Position numbers and translations under genes: made by a program
DNA from: CAYTGR01 sp964437445
Lineage (GTDB): Bacteria > Chloroflexota > Anaerolineae > B4-G1 > SLSP01
Direction of reading: 5' to 3'
Length of the DNA: 64,000 nucleotides
Assembly (NCBI GenBank): GCA_964437445.1
Contig: CAYTGR010000019.1
Span: forward strand, 1 to 64,000
In this document: positions 7,168-15,593 of the stretch, piece by piece
Position numbering within the stretch: position 1 is the first letter of the stretch
How the letters are laid out: each line of letters starts with the position of its first letter
The notes under the pieces: generated by a model
What the model was told of the DNA's origin: nothing
What the model saw: only the letters and a program-made list of their open reading frames with translations
Databases searched by the model: none

Positions 7168-9078
7168 TTACAGAGCCAACATGCGTTCCAGGGCGACCTT
7201 CGCCCAGCGCGCGATTTCCGGGTCCACGGTGACCTCATGGGCGAAATCACCCCGCAGCAGCTCTTCCAGCGTCGCGGCGAGCCGGGAGGGCGTGATCAGG
7301 CCCATTGTCGGGCAGTAGGGCGGGCGCTCCGAGAGCAGTACAATGGTTTGCTCGGGATGTTCCTGTTGCAGCCGCCGCACTAAGCGCGTTTCGGTGCCGA
7401 TGGCCCATACCGTTCCCGGCGGGGCGGCCTGCACTTGCTTGATGATGTAAGCGGTGGAACCGGCATCGTCGGACAGGGCGACCACGGATTGGTCGCACTC
7501 CGGGTGGACGATGACGCGGACGCCGGGATAGCGCGCCCGGACGGCCTGGATGTCGGCCGGGTGAAAGCGCTGGTGGACGTTGCACGCTCCCGGCCACAGC
7601 ACGACTTGCGCCGCGCGAAGTGCCGCGGCGTCCGGCGGATAGTGCGGGTCCCACAACAAAATCCGTTCCGCCGGTATACCCAGGCGGAGCGCGGTATTGC
7701 GCCCTAAGTGCTGGTCGGGGAAGAAGAAGACGCGGGACCGCTGCGCGAACGCCCACCGCAGCATCTTTTCGGCGTTGCCGGAGGTGCAGACTGTGCCACC
7801 ATGCTGTCCGCAGAAGGCTTTGAGCGCGGCATCGGAGTTGACATAGGTGATGGGGGTGATCTCCTTGTCTGCGGCGCCTGCCAGGGCCGCCTCTAACGCG
7901 GCCCACGCGGCCTCCACGTCACGGCGGGCGGCAGTCTCGGCCAGGTAGCAGCCGGCGTTGGGGTCGGGGATGAAGACGTGCTGGCCGGGTTGGGCCAGGA
8001 TCGCGGCGACCTCGGCCATGAAGTGGACGCCACAGAAGACAATGAACCGGGCCGGGGTGCGGGCGGCCTGGCGCGATAGTTCCAGCGAATCGCCACGGTA
8101 ATCGGCAAAGGCGATCACCTCATCGCGCTGGTAGTGGTGGCCCAGGATGACCAGCTGGTCGCCCAAGGCCGCTTTGGCCTGCCGGATCCGGTCGGCCGGG
8201 GTGGGAGACGTAATCTGGACCGGCGCGACGATTTTCAGGCTGAGATCCAGAGCCGGGGCGGAATGGGTAAGCGCACCGACCGAGATGAAGTCCACGCCGG
8301 TGGCGGCGATTTCGGCGATCGTGGCTAACGTCACGCCGCCGGAGGCCTCCAGCGGGACGCGCCCGGCGGTGAGCAGCACGGCCTGGCGCAGGGTCGCTAC
8401 GTCCATGTTGTCCAGCAGGATCCGCTCCGGCGGCGGCTCCAGGGCCAGCGCTTGCCGGAGCTCATCCAGTGTGCGCACTTCCACTTCCAGCGGGAGGGTA
8501 GGGTGGGCGGCCCGCGCCCGCTGGACGGCCAGCGCAATACCGCCCGCGCCGTCCACATGGTTGTCTTTGACCATCAGCATGTCAAACAGGGAAAAGCGAT
8601 GGTTGGTCCCGCCCCCCATCCGCACGGCGTATTTATCCAGCACGCGATAGCCGGGCAGTGTTTTGCGCGTATCTAAGATCTGGGCGCGGGTAGTGGCAAC
8701 GGCGTCCACGTAGGAGCGCGTCAGCGTGGCGATGCCCGACAGTCGCTGGAGGAAATTGAGCACCGTCCGTTCGGCCGCCAGCAGGGAGGGCCCCGGCCCG
8801 CTGACCTCGGCGATGAGCTCGCCTGGCGTAACTTCCTGCCCGTCGCTCACGTGGGCGGTGAAGGTGATGGCCGGGTCCACCCGGCGGAAGACGGCCGCCG
8901 CCACCGGTAGCCCGGCGATGACGCCCGGCTCCTTGGCGATGATCCGTCCCTGTAGCCGGCGGGTGGGCTCCAGCGTGGCCTGGCTGGTGGCGTCGCCCGG
9001 CCCGATGTCTTCGGCCAGCGCCAGTTCAATCAGCGGCGCGGCCGCGGCCAGCAGTGCCTCAAGCGTATGTGGTTCCAT
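7168..9078 (-). CDS. Fused quinolinate phosphoribosyltransferase / quinolinate synthase (NadC-NadA)
   Basis: A 636-residue protein joining two NAD-synthesis enzymes. Residues 1-285 are NadC: LAEDIGPGD near 21-29, DTRKT 136-140, TNHR 158-161, MVKDNH 169-174, and the LLDNMD and LEASGGV strands. Residues about 295-636 are NadA, the [4Fe-4S] enzyme condensing iminoaspartate with dihydroxyacetone phosphate: LGHHYQ 312-317, and three probable cluster ligands, C349 (FCGVH), C431 (GTVCTS) and C528 (HPECDQ). The two parts are joined by a short linker (about 286-294) with no stop or frameshift. Substrate flow is NadB, then the NadA part, then the NadC part, so the domain order is opposite to the pathway. 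A ribosome site (GGAG) lies upstream of ATG 9078. Confidence 0.92.
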   Translation of the reverse strand: MEPHTLEALLAAAAPLIELALAEDIGPGDATSQATLEPTRRLQGRIIAKEPGVIAGLPVAAAVFRRVDPAITFTAHVSDGQEVTPGELIAEVSGPGPSLLAAERTVLNFLQRLSGIATLTRSYVDAVATTRAQILDTRKTLPGYRVLDKYAVRMGGGTNHRFSLFDMLMVKDNHVDGAGGIALAVQRARAAHPTLPLEVEVRTLDELRQALALEPPPERILLDNMDVATLRQAVLLTAGRVPLEASGGVTLATIAEIAATGVDFISVGALTHSAPALDLSLKIVAPVQITSPTPADRIRQAKAALGDQLVILGHHYQRDEVIAFADYRGDSLELSRQAARTPARFIVFCGVHFMAEVAAILAQPGQHVFIPDPNAGCYLAETAARRDVEAAWAALEAALAGAADKEITPITYVNSDAALKAFCGQHGGTVCTSGNAEKMLRWAFAQRSRVFFFPDQHLGRNTALRLGIPAERILLWDPHYPPDAAALRAAQVVLWPGACNVHQRFHPADIQAVRARYPGVRVIVHPECDQSVVALSDDAGSTAYIIKQVQAAPPGTVWAIGTETRLVRRLQQEHPEQTIVLLSERPPYCPTMGLITPSRLAATLEELLRGDFAHEVTVDPEIARWAKVALERMLAL

Positions 9079-9140
9079 AAATCGTCGTGACTCCTTCCCA
9101 CTCGTCTATGGTGTCTTCTCAATCTTATTGGGGGGCAGGT

Positions 9141-9192
9141 TGTCATGAGGCGCTTTAGCGCCGTTTTCAGCGCGCTCAAGTGCGCTACGACA
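9141..9192. repeat. REP/BIME-like palindromic repeat, copy 1
   Basis: Two adjacent hairpins: GGCGCTTTAGCGCC (9149-9162) and AGCGC...GCGCT further on, with CGAC at the far end. It is the most diverged of three related copies (others at 15534-15581 and 32861-32910). It sits in the 9079-9455 gap between the divergently placed nad operon and kinase gene. Apart from a weak promoter this 377-bp gap shows nothing else. Confidence 0.6.
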
Positions 9193-9349
9193 AACCCTTG
9201 CCCCGCTTTTTGAGCAGATGCTCTCTATGTGAGCTACGACTGGCCAGTGCCGGTCAAGTACTTCATGCGATTGGCCCTTCGTCGTTCGCCTCAATCTTAC
9301 CACAACTCTGCCGGTTCGTGGTAGTGACTTTGGTCGCCCTGGCTTATGG

Positions 9350-9377
9350 TTGCTCTTCTGTCAGAATGTGCTAATCT
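9350..9377 (+). promoter_or_regulatory. Possible promoter of the multi-GAF kinase gene
   Basis: TTGCTC (9350-9355), a 16-bp spacer and TAATCT (9372-9377) with an extended -10 TG. The start codon is 79 bp downstream. The boxes are moderate matches only. Confidence 0.35.
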
Positions 9378-9455
9378 ACGCCCAATGGCTGGCTACTGGC
9401 GCGCCCCCTCGGCGGGCGACAGGCATAAAATCCGGGGAGCACAGGTTGATGCTTT

Positions 9456-12400
9456 ATGGAAGATGCACGGCAGGTCAAACTCCAAGTCCTGGTTGTGGAA
9501 GATTCTGAGGATGATGCCTGGTTGCTGATCCACGAGCTGCGGCGCGGCGGTTACCAGGTCACGTATGAGCGTGTGGAGACGGCCGCGGCGATGGTCGCCG
9601 CACTGGACCGGCAACCGTGGGACCTCATCGTCTCGGATTATTACATGCCGCACTTCAGCGGGATGGCGGCGTTGCAGATCTATCAGGAACATGGTCTGGA
9701 TATCCCATTTATTATCGTTTCGGGCGCGATTGGTGAGGATATTGCTGTAGCGATGATGAAGGCCGGCGCCAGCGACTATCTTCTGAAAGGCAACCTGGCG
9801 CGGTTGGTGCCGGCTGTGGAACGCGAGTTACGGGAGACCGAGGTGCGGCGCCAGCGCCAGCGGGTGCAGGCGGCTTTGCAGGAGAGTGAGGCCCGGTACC
9901 GGCGCACGATTGATTCCCTGGGCGATGCACTCCACGTGGTAGATCGGGATCTGCGCATTGTGCTGTGCAATGAGACCTTCCGCCGCCTGTTGGTGCAATC
10001 CGGCATTGCCACTGATCCGCTGGGGAAAAACTTGCTGGAGTTGCTTCCTTCCCTTCCGCCTCAAGCGCAGGAGGAATACCAGCAGGTGTTGGAGAGTGGG
10101 GATGTATTGTTGACCGAGGAGGTCATAACCATTGATGGGCAGCCGCTTTGGGCCGAGACACGCAGAATCCCCATTTTGGATGAGCGGGGGCGAGTTTATC
10201 AAATTGTCACGGTGGTGCGCGATATCACCGAGCGCAAGCGGATTGAGGAATCGCTCCGGCGGCACACGGCGCAATTGGAGGCGTTGCGGCAGGTAAGCCT
10301 GGAACTCACCGCTCAGACCGAGCTGGAAACGCTGTTACGCTCTATTGTGACGCAGGCGGTAGGGTTGTTGGCCGGTACTTCGGGGGCGCTGTTTCTCCAC
10401 CGCCCGCCGGAGAATTGCCTGGAGTGCGTGGTTGCCATTGGCCTGGGGGTGAATTTTGTCGGGCTATGCCTGGCCCGGGGGGAGGGCGCTTCGGGTCGGG
10501 TGCTGGAAAGTGGTCAACCCCTGGTGATCAGCGATTACCGTACCTGGACAGGGCGTTCTGCCCAGATCCGGGGTGAAGACATTGTTTCCCTTTTAAGTGT
10601 GCCGATTTGCTGGGGAACGGAATTCCTGGGGGTGCTGGATGTTTTCAGCACTGAGCCGGATGTTTTCACCACCGACGATGCTGAATTGTTGATGCTTTTC
10701 ACTGCCCAGGCCGCCATTGCTTTGCGCAACGCTCAGACCCTGGCGGCGGAGGAGCAACAGCGGCTCCGCGCCGAGGCGTTGGTGCAGGCGACGGCTGCGC
10801 TGACCACGACGCTGGAACTGGAAGCGCTGTTGGAAAATTTGCTGAAGGCTGCGATGCAGGTGATTCCGGCGGCCGAGAAAGGCAGTGTGCTCTTGCCAAT
10901 CGAGACGACCGGCGAGCTCTGCGTCCACGCTGCGGTGGGCTACCACGATCCCCGGGTCCACGGCTTCTGCCTGCCGCCTGGGGTGGGTTATGCCGGCCTG
11001 GCGTTTAGGGAGCAGCGTCCCTTGTTGGTGCCGGACGCGAGCGTTTTCCTGGAGCGTTATGACCCCGGGGTGGACGAGGTGGAGGCCATCCAAGCGGCGA
11101 TTGCGACCCCGCTCTCTTACCACGACCGGGTGATTGGGGTGATCTCGCTGGATAATGCCAGCCGCCGGGCGGCGTTCACGGAGGAAGATCTGGCGTTGTT
11201 GATGGCTTTTGCCGATCAGGCCGCCGTGGCGGTGGAAAATGCGCGCTTATTTGAACAGGCCCGCGCCGAGCGTGACCGCCTCGCCAGCCTCTATGAGGCC
11301 AGCCGTTGGTTGGCCGGCGCTTACACGCTGGAGGGGGTCACCCAACAGCTGCCAAAGATCATCCCGTTAGTGAGGGCTGAATATTGTGACCTGATCCTTT
11401 TCCGGACCCATGAGCCGCCTTTTCTCTACTCCAGTACGCCGGAGCGTTCGTGCCTGGACCCGGAGCAAGTCGTTGCTTATGTGCGGCAGGTGACCACCGA
11501 AGGGCTACAATCGTGGGTTCTGGCCCAGCGGCGCTCGGCGCTGGTAGTGGATACCCGGGGCGATCCGCGCTGGGTGACTTTGCCCGGCCATGAGCAAGAA
11601 GACCCGGTGCGTTCGGTCGTCTGTATCCCCCTCTTTGACCGGCCGGGTAATATTATGGGGACCTTGAGCTATGAGCATTCGCGCCCTGACGTCTTTAGTC
11701 CGGCTGATCTGCGGTTGGCTGAAGAGATCGGGGTGCGGGTCGCTGTAGCGTTAGAGAACGCCCGGCTGTTTGATGAGACACGCCGCCGGCTGGCCCGCGA
11801 GCAGCAGCTGAACGAACTGGCTCACGCGGTGGGCGGGGAAATGGAGCTGGCGCCCCTGTTGCGCCGGTTCCTCCCGGCGGCGGCTCGGTTGGCCGGGGCA
11901 GATGCGGCTGCCGTCAATATCTTGCAGCCGGATGGGGAAACGTTGGTGGGCTTGTATAACTACGGGTTACCGGAGCATCTGTTAGGAGAACGCATGTCTA
12001 TCCACGAAGGGATTGCCGGGCTGACCTGCCAACAGCGGGGGCCAGTCTTGGTGCCTGACTACCGGGAATATGCGGAGGCCATTGACGACTGGGTGCAAGC
12101 CGGGTTGCGCTCGGTGCTCTCGGTGCCCTTGCTGGCCGGCGATGAAGTGCTCGGTGCTTTGGGGCTGTTTAGTTTAGGCGTGGTCCGTTCCTTTAGTGCG
12201 GAGGCCGTGGTGGCGGCCCAGGCCGCCGCTCGCCTGGCGGCTGTGGCTCTGCAACGGGCCCGCCTGTTTGAAGAAGAACGCCAGGAGCGCCAGCTCTCTG
12301 AGGCGCTGGCTGAGGCGGCCGCCGTCATCAGCCGCTCGTTGGACCCGGATCAAATCCTGGATCATATTTTGGAACAAGTGGCGCGCGTGGTCCCTGGCGA

Positions 12401-13934
12401 TGCTTTTAACATCATGTTGATGACTTCCGATACGGTGGCCCAGGTGGTGCGCTGGCGCGGCTATGAGCAGCTGGGCGATGTTGAGCGGGTGTCCCAGCTG
12501 AAAATGTCGGTGAACCGCTACCCGAATTTCCAGAAGATGATCCAGACCGGTAAGCCGTTGCTGGTCCCCAACACTGAGACGGATTTGCTCTGGGTGCCTA
12601 CAGGGACCCGGCACTGGCAACGTTCTTACGTCGGGGCGCCGATTCAAGTCCGGGGCATCGTCGTCGGCTTTTTGAACGTGAGCGGTACCCGGCCAGGACA
12701 GTTCACGCCCTCTGATGCACAACGCCTGGAGGCCTTTGCCAGCCAGGTCTCCACGGCGCTGGCGAACGCCAATCTCTTTAGCCAGCTGGATCAGGCGCAC
12801 CAGCGCTTGCAGCAGCTCTACCAGGAGCTCCAGGACCATGCCGGCCGGCTGGACGAAGAGGTGCGGGAACGGACCGCGCAGATCCGGGCCCAAATGGCGC
12901 AGCTGGAAGCGATTCTGAACAGTACCTCCGACGGCATTTTGGTGACCGATGCTGAGGGACAAATTGTTTTCCCGCCCAACCCGGTGGCGCAGCAGTGGTT
13001 GACGCAGCTGCCCCCGGCCGACGGGGAGCAGCTGCGGGCCCTGGTGGGCGATCTGGCCCGCCGGGCGGCTGAACACCCCAAGGCGGTGTTGGAGCTCCAG
13101 GGATTGGACCTGCAGCTCAGTGCCGCGCCTATCGCGGTCTCCGGCGACGAACGGGCCACGGTGGTAGTGGTGGCCCACGACATCAGCCAGCTGAAGGCGT
13201 TAGACCGGATGAAGTCGCAGTTTGTCTCTAACGTCTCCCATGAATTGCGGACGCCCATCACCACGATCAAGCTCTACGCTTACATGATGCGCCGGGGGCG
13301 GCCCGAAAAGCGGGAGGAGTACATGGCGGCGCTGGAAAAGGAGGCCGACCGCCAGGCGCAGCTGGTAGGAGATGTTTTGCAGATTTCGCAGATAGACGCC
13401 GGCAAGCTGGTTATTACGCCGCGTCCAACGTCGATGGATGACCTGGGCCGGGCGCTGGTCGCCAGCCACGAAGCGCTGGCGCACTCCTCTGAATTAACCC
13501 TGGAATATCGCCCGGTTGTGCCTGGCCTCTGGGTTTTTGTGGACCCCGACAAAATCAGATTGGTCTTGAACAACCTGGTGGAAAACGCGCTCCGCTATAC
13601 CGGGGCCGGCGGCCAGGTCGTGGTCCTGACCGAGATGCAAACGGCGCACGGGCGCTCCTGGGTGACGGTGACGGTCAGCGATACGGGGATGGGCATCCCT
13701 GAAGAGGAGCTGCCGATGATTTTTGAACGATTCTACCGGGGGGAGCAGCCCCGCCAGTTGCAACTGCCGGGGACCGGCCTGGGTCTGGCTATCGTCAAGG
13801 AGGTCACTGAGTTGCACGGTGGTTGGGTGACCGTGGAGAGCCAGGTCGGGGTGGGGAGCAAATTTACCGTCTGGTTGCCCTGGGTAGAAGCTCCCACCGA
13901 GAATGCTCAGACACAGGAGGCGGAATCAAAATGA
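9456..13934 (+). CDS. Giant soluble REC-PAS-multi-GAF sensor histidine kinase
   Basis: A 1492-residue kinase without an obvious membrane segment. The N-terminus (8-125) is a receiver domain with SDYYMPHFSG carrying the phospho-acceptor Asp. A PAS domain follows (about 145-265), then about five GAF domains (about 290-430, 450-600, 615-775, 795-950, 970-1130), a short coiled coil, a weak PAS (about 1170-1240), HisKA and HATPase_c. The H-box SHELRTP has the phospho-accepting His at 1262; the N-box NNLVENALRYT, G1 DTGMGIP and G2 GTGLGLAI are intact. So the protein can receive and donate phosphate, with several ligand-binding inputs. Its stop overlaps the next start (ATGA, 13931-13934). The signals sensed are unknown. 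Confidence 0.9.
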   Translation: MEDARQVKLQVLVVEDSEDDAWLLIHELRRGGYQVTYERVETAAAMVAALDRQPWDLIVSDYYMPHFSGMAALQIYQEHGLDIPFIIVSGAIGEDIAVAMMKAGASDYLLKGNLARLVPAVERELRETEVRRQRQRVQAALQESEARYRRTIDSLGDALHVVDRDLRIVLCNETFRRLLVQSGIATDPLGKNLLELLPSLPPQAQEEYQQVLESGDVLLTEEVITIDGQPLWAETRRIPILDERGRVYQIVTVVRDITERKRIEESLRRHTAQLEALRQVSLELTAQTELETLLRSIVTQAVGLLAGTSGALFLHRPPENCLECVVAIGLGVNFVGLCLARGEGASGRVLESGQPLVISDYRTWTGRSAQIRGEDIVSLLSVPICWGTEFLGVLDVFSTEPDVFTTDDAELLMLFTAQAAIALRNAQTLAAEEQQRLRAEALVQATAALTTTLELEALLENLLKAAMQVIPAAEKGSVLLPIETTGELCVHAAVGYHDPRVHGFCLPPGVGYAGLAFREQRPLLVPDASVFLERYDPGVDEVEAIQAAIATPLSYHDRVIGVISLDNASRRAAFTEEDLALLMAFADQAAVAVENARLFEQARAERDRLASLYEASRWLAGAYTLEGVTQQLPKIIPLVRAEYCDLILFRTHEPPFLYSSTPERSCLDPEQVVAYVRQVTTEGLQSWVLAQRRSALVVDTRGDPRWVTLPGHEQEDPVRSVVCIPLFDRPGNIMGTLSYEHSRPDVFSPADLRLAEEIGVRVAVALENARLFDETRRRLAREQQLNELAHAVGGEMELAPLLRRFLPAAARLAGADAAAVNILQPDGETLVGLYNYGLPEHLLGERMSIHEGIAGLTCQQRGPVLVPDYREYAEAIDDWVQAGLRSVLSVPLLAGDEVLGALGLFSLGVVRSFSAEAVVAAQAAARLAAVALQRARLFEEERQERQLSEALAEAAAVISRSLDPDQILDHILEQVARVVPGDAFNIMLMTSDTVAQVVRWRGYEQLGDVERVSQLKMSVNRYPNFQKMIQTGKPLLVPNTETDLLWVPTGTRHWQRSYVGAPIQVRGIVVGFLNVSGTRPGQFTPSDAQRLEAFASQVSTALANANLFSQLDQAHQRLQQLYQELQDHAGRLDEEVRERTAQIRAQMAQLEAILNSTSDGILVTDAEGQIVFPPNPVAQQWLTQLPPADGEQLRALVGDLARRAAEHPKAVLELQGLDLQLSAAPIAVSGDERATVVVVAHDISQLKALDRMKSQFVSNVSHELRTPITTIKLYAYMMRRGRPEKREEYMAALEKEADRQAQLVGDVLQISQIDAGKLVITPRPTSMDDLGRALVASHEALAHSSELTLEYRPVVPGLWVFVDPDKIRLVLNNLVENALRYTGAGGQVVVLTEMQTAHGRSWVTVTVSDTGMGIPEEELPMIFERFYRGEQPRQLQLPGTGLGLAIVKEVTELHGGWVTVESQVGVGSKFTVWLPWVEAPTENAQTQEAESK

Positions 13935-14845
13935 ACAAGCTCGAGCGCGTGCGCGCGGCCCTCCGTGGCGAGCCGGTGGACCGGGTACCGGCCAGCTTTT
14001 GGTTGCACTTCCCGCCAGCCCAGGCGCGTGGAGAGCCGATGGTGCAGGCCCACCTGGCTTATTACCGTGAAGCGGGGATTGATTTCCTCAAAGTAATGAA
14101 CGAGCACCCTTACGAGGCCAATGTCCCCCTCACTGCGCCGGCTGATTGGCGGCAAGTGCGACCGGCACCGCTCAGGGCCCCCTTCTACCAGGCCCAGCTG
14201 GAAGAGCTCCAGCGGATCGTGGAGGCTCTGCGGGGCGAATGCCTGGTCATCACCACTATTTTCAATCCGTATGCTTCAGGCAACCACGCCGGCAACCGGT
14301 GTGTGACCGAACATCTGAAGGCCGACCCGGTGGCCGTTGGGCAGGGGTTAGCGGCGATTGCCGAGAGCCTGGCCGAGTTTGCGGTGGCCTGTGTGCGGGC
14401 CGGCGCGGCCGGCATTTATTTTGCTGCTCAGGGCGGCGAGGCCCACCGCTTTACCGAGGAAGAATTTTTACGCTACATCAAGCCGGCTGACCTGACCGTT
14501 CTCAACGCAGTGCAGGGCTATGGTGAATTTCACCTGCTGCATATCTGCCGGGATCACGTCCGGTTGCCGCTCTACGTGGATTACCCTGGCCACGCGGTTA
14601 ACTGGGCGGTCACGAAACAGAACCTCAGCCTGAAGGCGGGAGCGGCGCTCTTCCAGCGCACTGTGGTCGGTGGCCTGGACGACCGCGGCGTGATCGTAGA
14701 CGGAGCGCCGGAGCAAATTCGCGCCGCGGTGCGGGCGGTGATTGACGATTTCGGCCCCCGGGGATTGATGGTGGGGGCCGATTGCACCTTGCCGACCGAC
14801 ATTGACATCGCCCATATCCGCGCGGCCGTAGAGGCCACGGCTTGA
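13931..14845 (+). CDS. Uroporphyrinogen decarboxylase-like (UroD/MtaA superfamily) protein
   Basis: A 304-residue TIM-barrel protein of the UroD superfamily, whose members are either uroporphyrinogen III decarboxylases or corrinoid methyltransferases. It begins MNKLERVRAALRGEPVDRVP, the usual start of non-HemE members, then FWLHFP where HemE would have the arginine-rich motif. Later segments LHICRD and VGADCTLPTD match the C-terminal barrel of this family. ATG 13931 overlaps the kinase stop and follows AGGAGG, so the two are translationally coupled. It is unlikely to be HemE. No corrinoid-binding protein gene is beside it, so the substrate is unknown. Confidence 0.75.
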   Translation: MNKLERVRAALRGEPVDRVPASFWLHFPPAQARGEPMVQAHLAYYREAGIDFLKVMNEHPYEANVPLTAPADWRQVRPAPLRAPFYQAQLEELQRIVEALRGECLVITTIFNPYASGNHAGNRCVTEHLKADPVAVGQGLAAIAESLAEFAVACVRAGAAGIYFAAQGGEAHRFTEEEFLRYIKPADLTVLNAVQGYGEFHLLHICRDHVRLPLYVDYPGHAVNWAVTKQNLSLKAGAALFQRTVVGGLDDRGVIVDGAPEQIRAAVRAVIDDFGPRGLMVGADCTLPTDIDIAHIRAAVEATA

Positions 14846-14852
14846 CTTTTGA

Positions 14853-14896
14853 CCACAGACCGCGATTTTCCCTTGTTAACCGCCAGTGGTCTGTGG
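14853..14896. terminator. Possible hairpin between convergent genes
   Basis: CCACAGACC (14853-14861) is complementary to GGTCTGTGG (14888-14896), with a 26-base loop. It lies between the stop codons of convergent genes and could serve both; no T-run is present. Confidence 0.3.
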
Positions 14897-14924
14897 CTCC
14901 CGGCTGTGCCGGTGGCAACTTGAG

Positions 14925-15488
14925 TCAGGTAATGGCTCCGCGCTCGCCGGCCGCGCGCCAGACGCCTATGATGGCCGCTACGAGCAGGAACAGCACGGTC
15001 AATGTCGGCGCGTTGAAGGTCAGATGGGAAATATCCACCGGGCCATAGGGCTGATACCGGCCACCTGTCGTGGCCCAGGCGATGGCCCACGTCGCGCCGG
15101 CGCTGAGCGCTGCCATCCCCAGACCGGCCCCCAGTCCGTAACCGCAGCTCACCAGCACGATCGGCACAAAGTAGGCCGCGGCCGCAGGGGAGCCCAGCCC
15201 GTAGGCGGCGACATCGGCCGTGATGATCAGGTATAGCAACCCGGTCAGCAGTCCCATGGCGATCCCCACCCGTCCCCGGTGCGCCAGCGCTATGAGTCCT
15301 GCCAGCAACAGGGCCAGCACGGTGCCGGCCACCACGGTTTCCCCCTGCAAGTCGCCGCTGATCAGCCAGGTCAGAATCAAGGCCAGCGCGGCACTCACCA
15401 GCCCCAAACAGGTGAAGATGACCAACCGGGCCCGCCCGCGCGTCAAGGGGTCGCCGGGTGGAAACCAGAGCCAGTGCCAGAATTTCAT
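14925..15488 (-). CDS. Hypothetical integral membrane protein (about six TM segments)
   Basis: A 187-residue protein with about six hydrophobic helices and little else. The N-terminus MKFWHWLWFPPGDP is followed by a basic stretch and then the first helix. The arrangement resembles the membrane sensor halves of some histidine kinases, but no kinase or other domain follows. The ATG at 15488 has an AAGGAGGA ribosome site, which sits next to the flank of a REP-like repeat. It is convergent with the UroD-like gene. No function is recognised. Confidence 0.6.
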   Translation of the reverse strand: MKFWHWLWFPPGDPLTRGRARLVIFTCLGLVSAALALILTWLISGDLQGETVVAGTVLALLLAGLIALAHRGRVGIAMGLLTGLLYLIITADVAAYGLGSPAAAAYFVPIVLVSCGYGLGAGLGMAALSAGATWAIAWATTGGRYQPYGPVDISHLTFNAPTLTVLFLLVAAIIGVWRAAGERGAIT

Positions 15489-15507
15489 GGGTCGCTTCCT
15501 CCTTGTG

Positions 15508-15581
15508 AAAATAACGCGCTGAGTTTTGAGTTTGTAGTAAGGCGCTTGAGCGCCGGCTCACGTGCTGAAGCGCGTCACTAC
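15508..15581. repeat. REP/BIME-like palindromic repeat, copy 2, with conserved flank
   Basis: The core 15534-15581 begins GTAGT and ends ACTAC and holds two hairpins (GGCGCTTGAGCGCC and GCTGAAGCGC). A flank at 15508-15533 (AAAATAACGCGCTGAG and so on) also flanks copy 3 in the same relation. The flank leads straight into the ribosome site of the membrane-protein gene ending at 15488. Confidence 0.75.
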
Positions 15582-15593
15582 GAGCCAGAAGAC

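Noticed and set aside
12174..13178. 334-codon minus-strand open frame
   Set aside because: Antisense to the last GAF and kinase linker regions; no motif of its own.
13931..14845. hemE for true uroporphyrinogen decarboxylase
   Set aside because: The Arg-rich N-terminal signature of HemE is missing; only superfamily membership can be supported.
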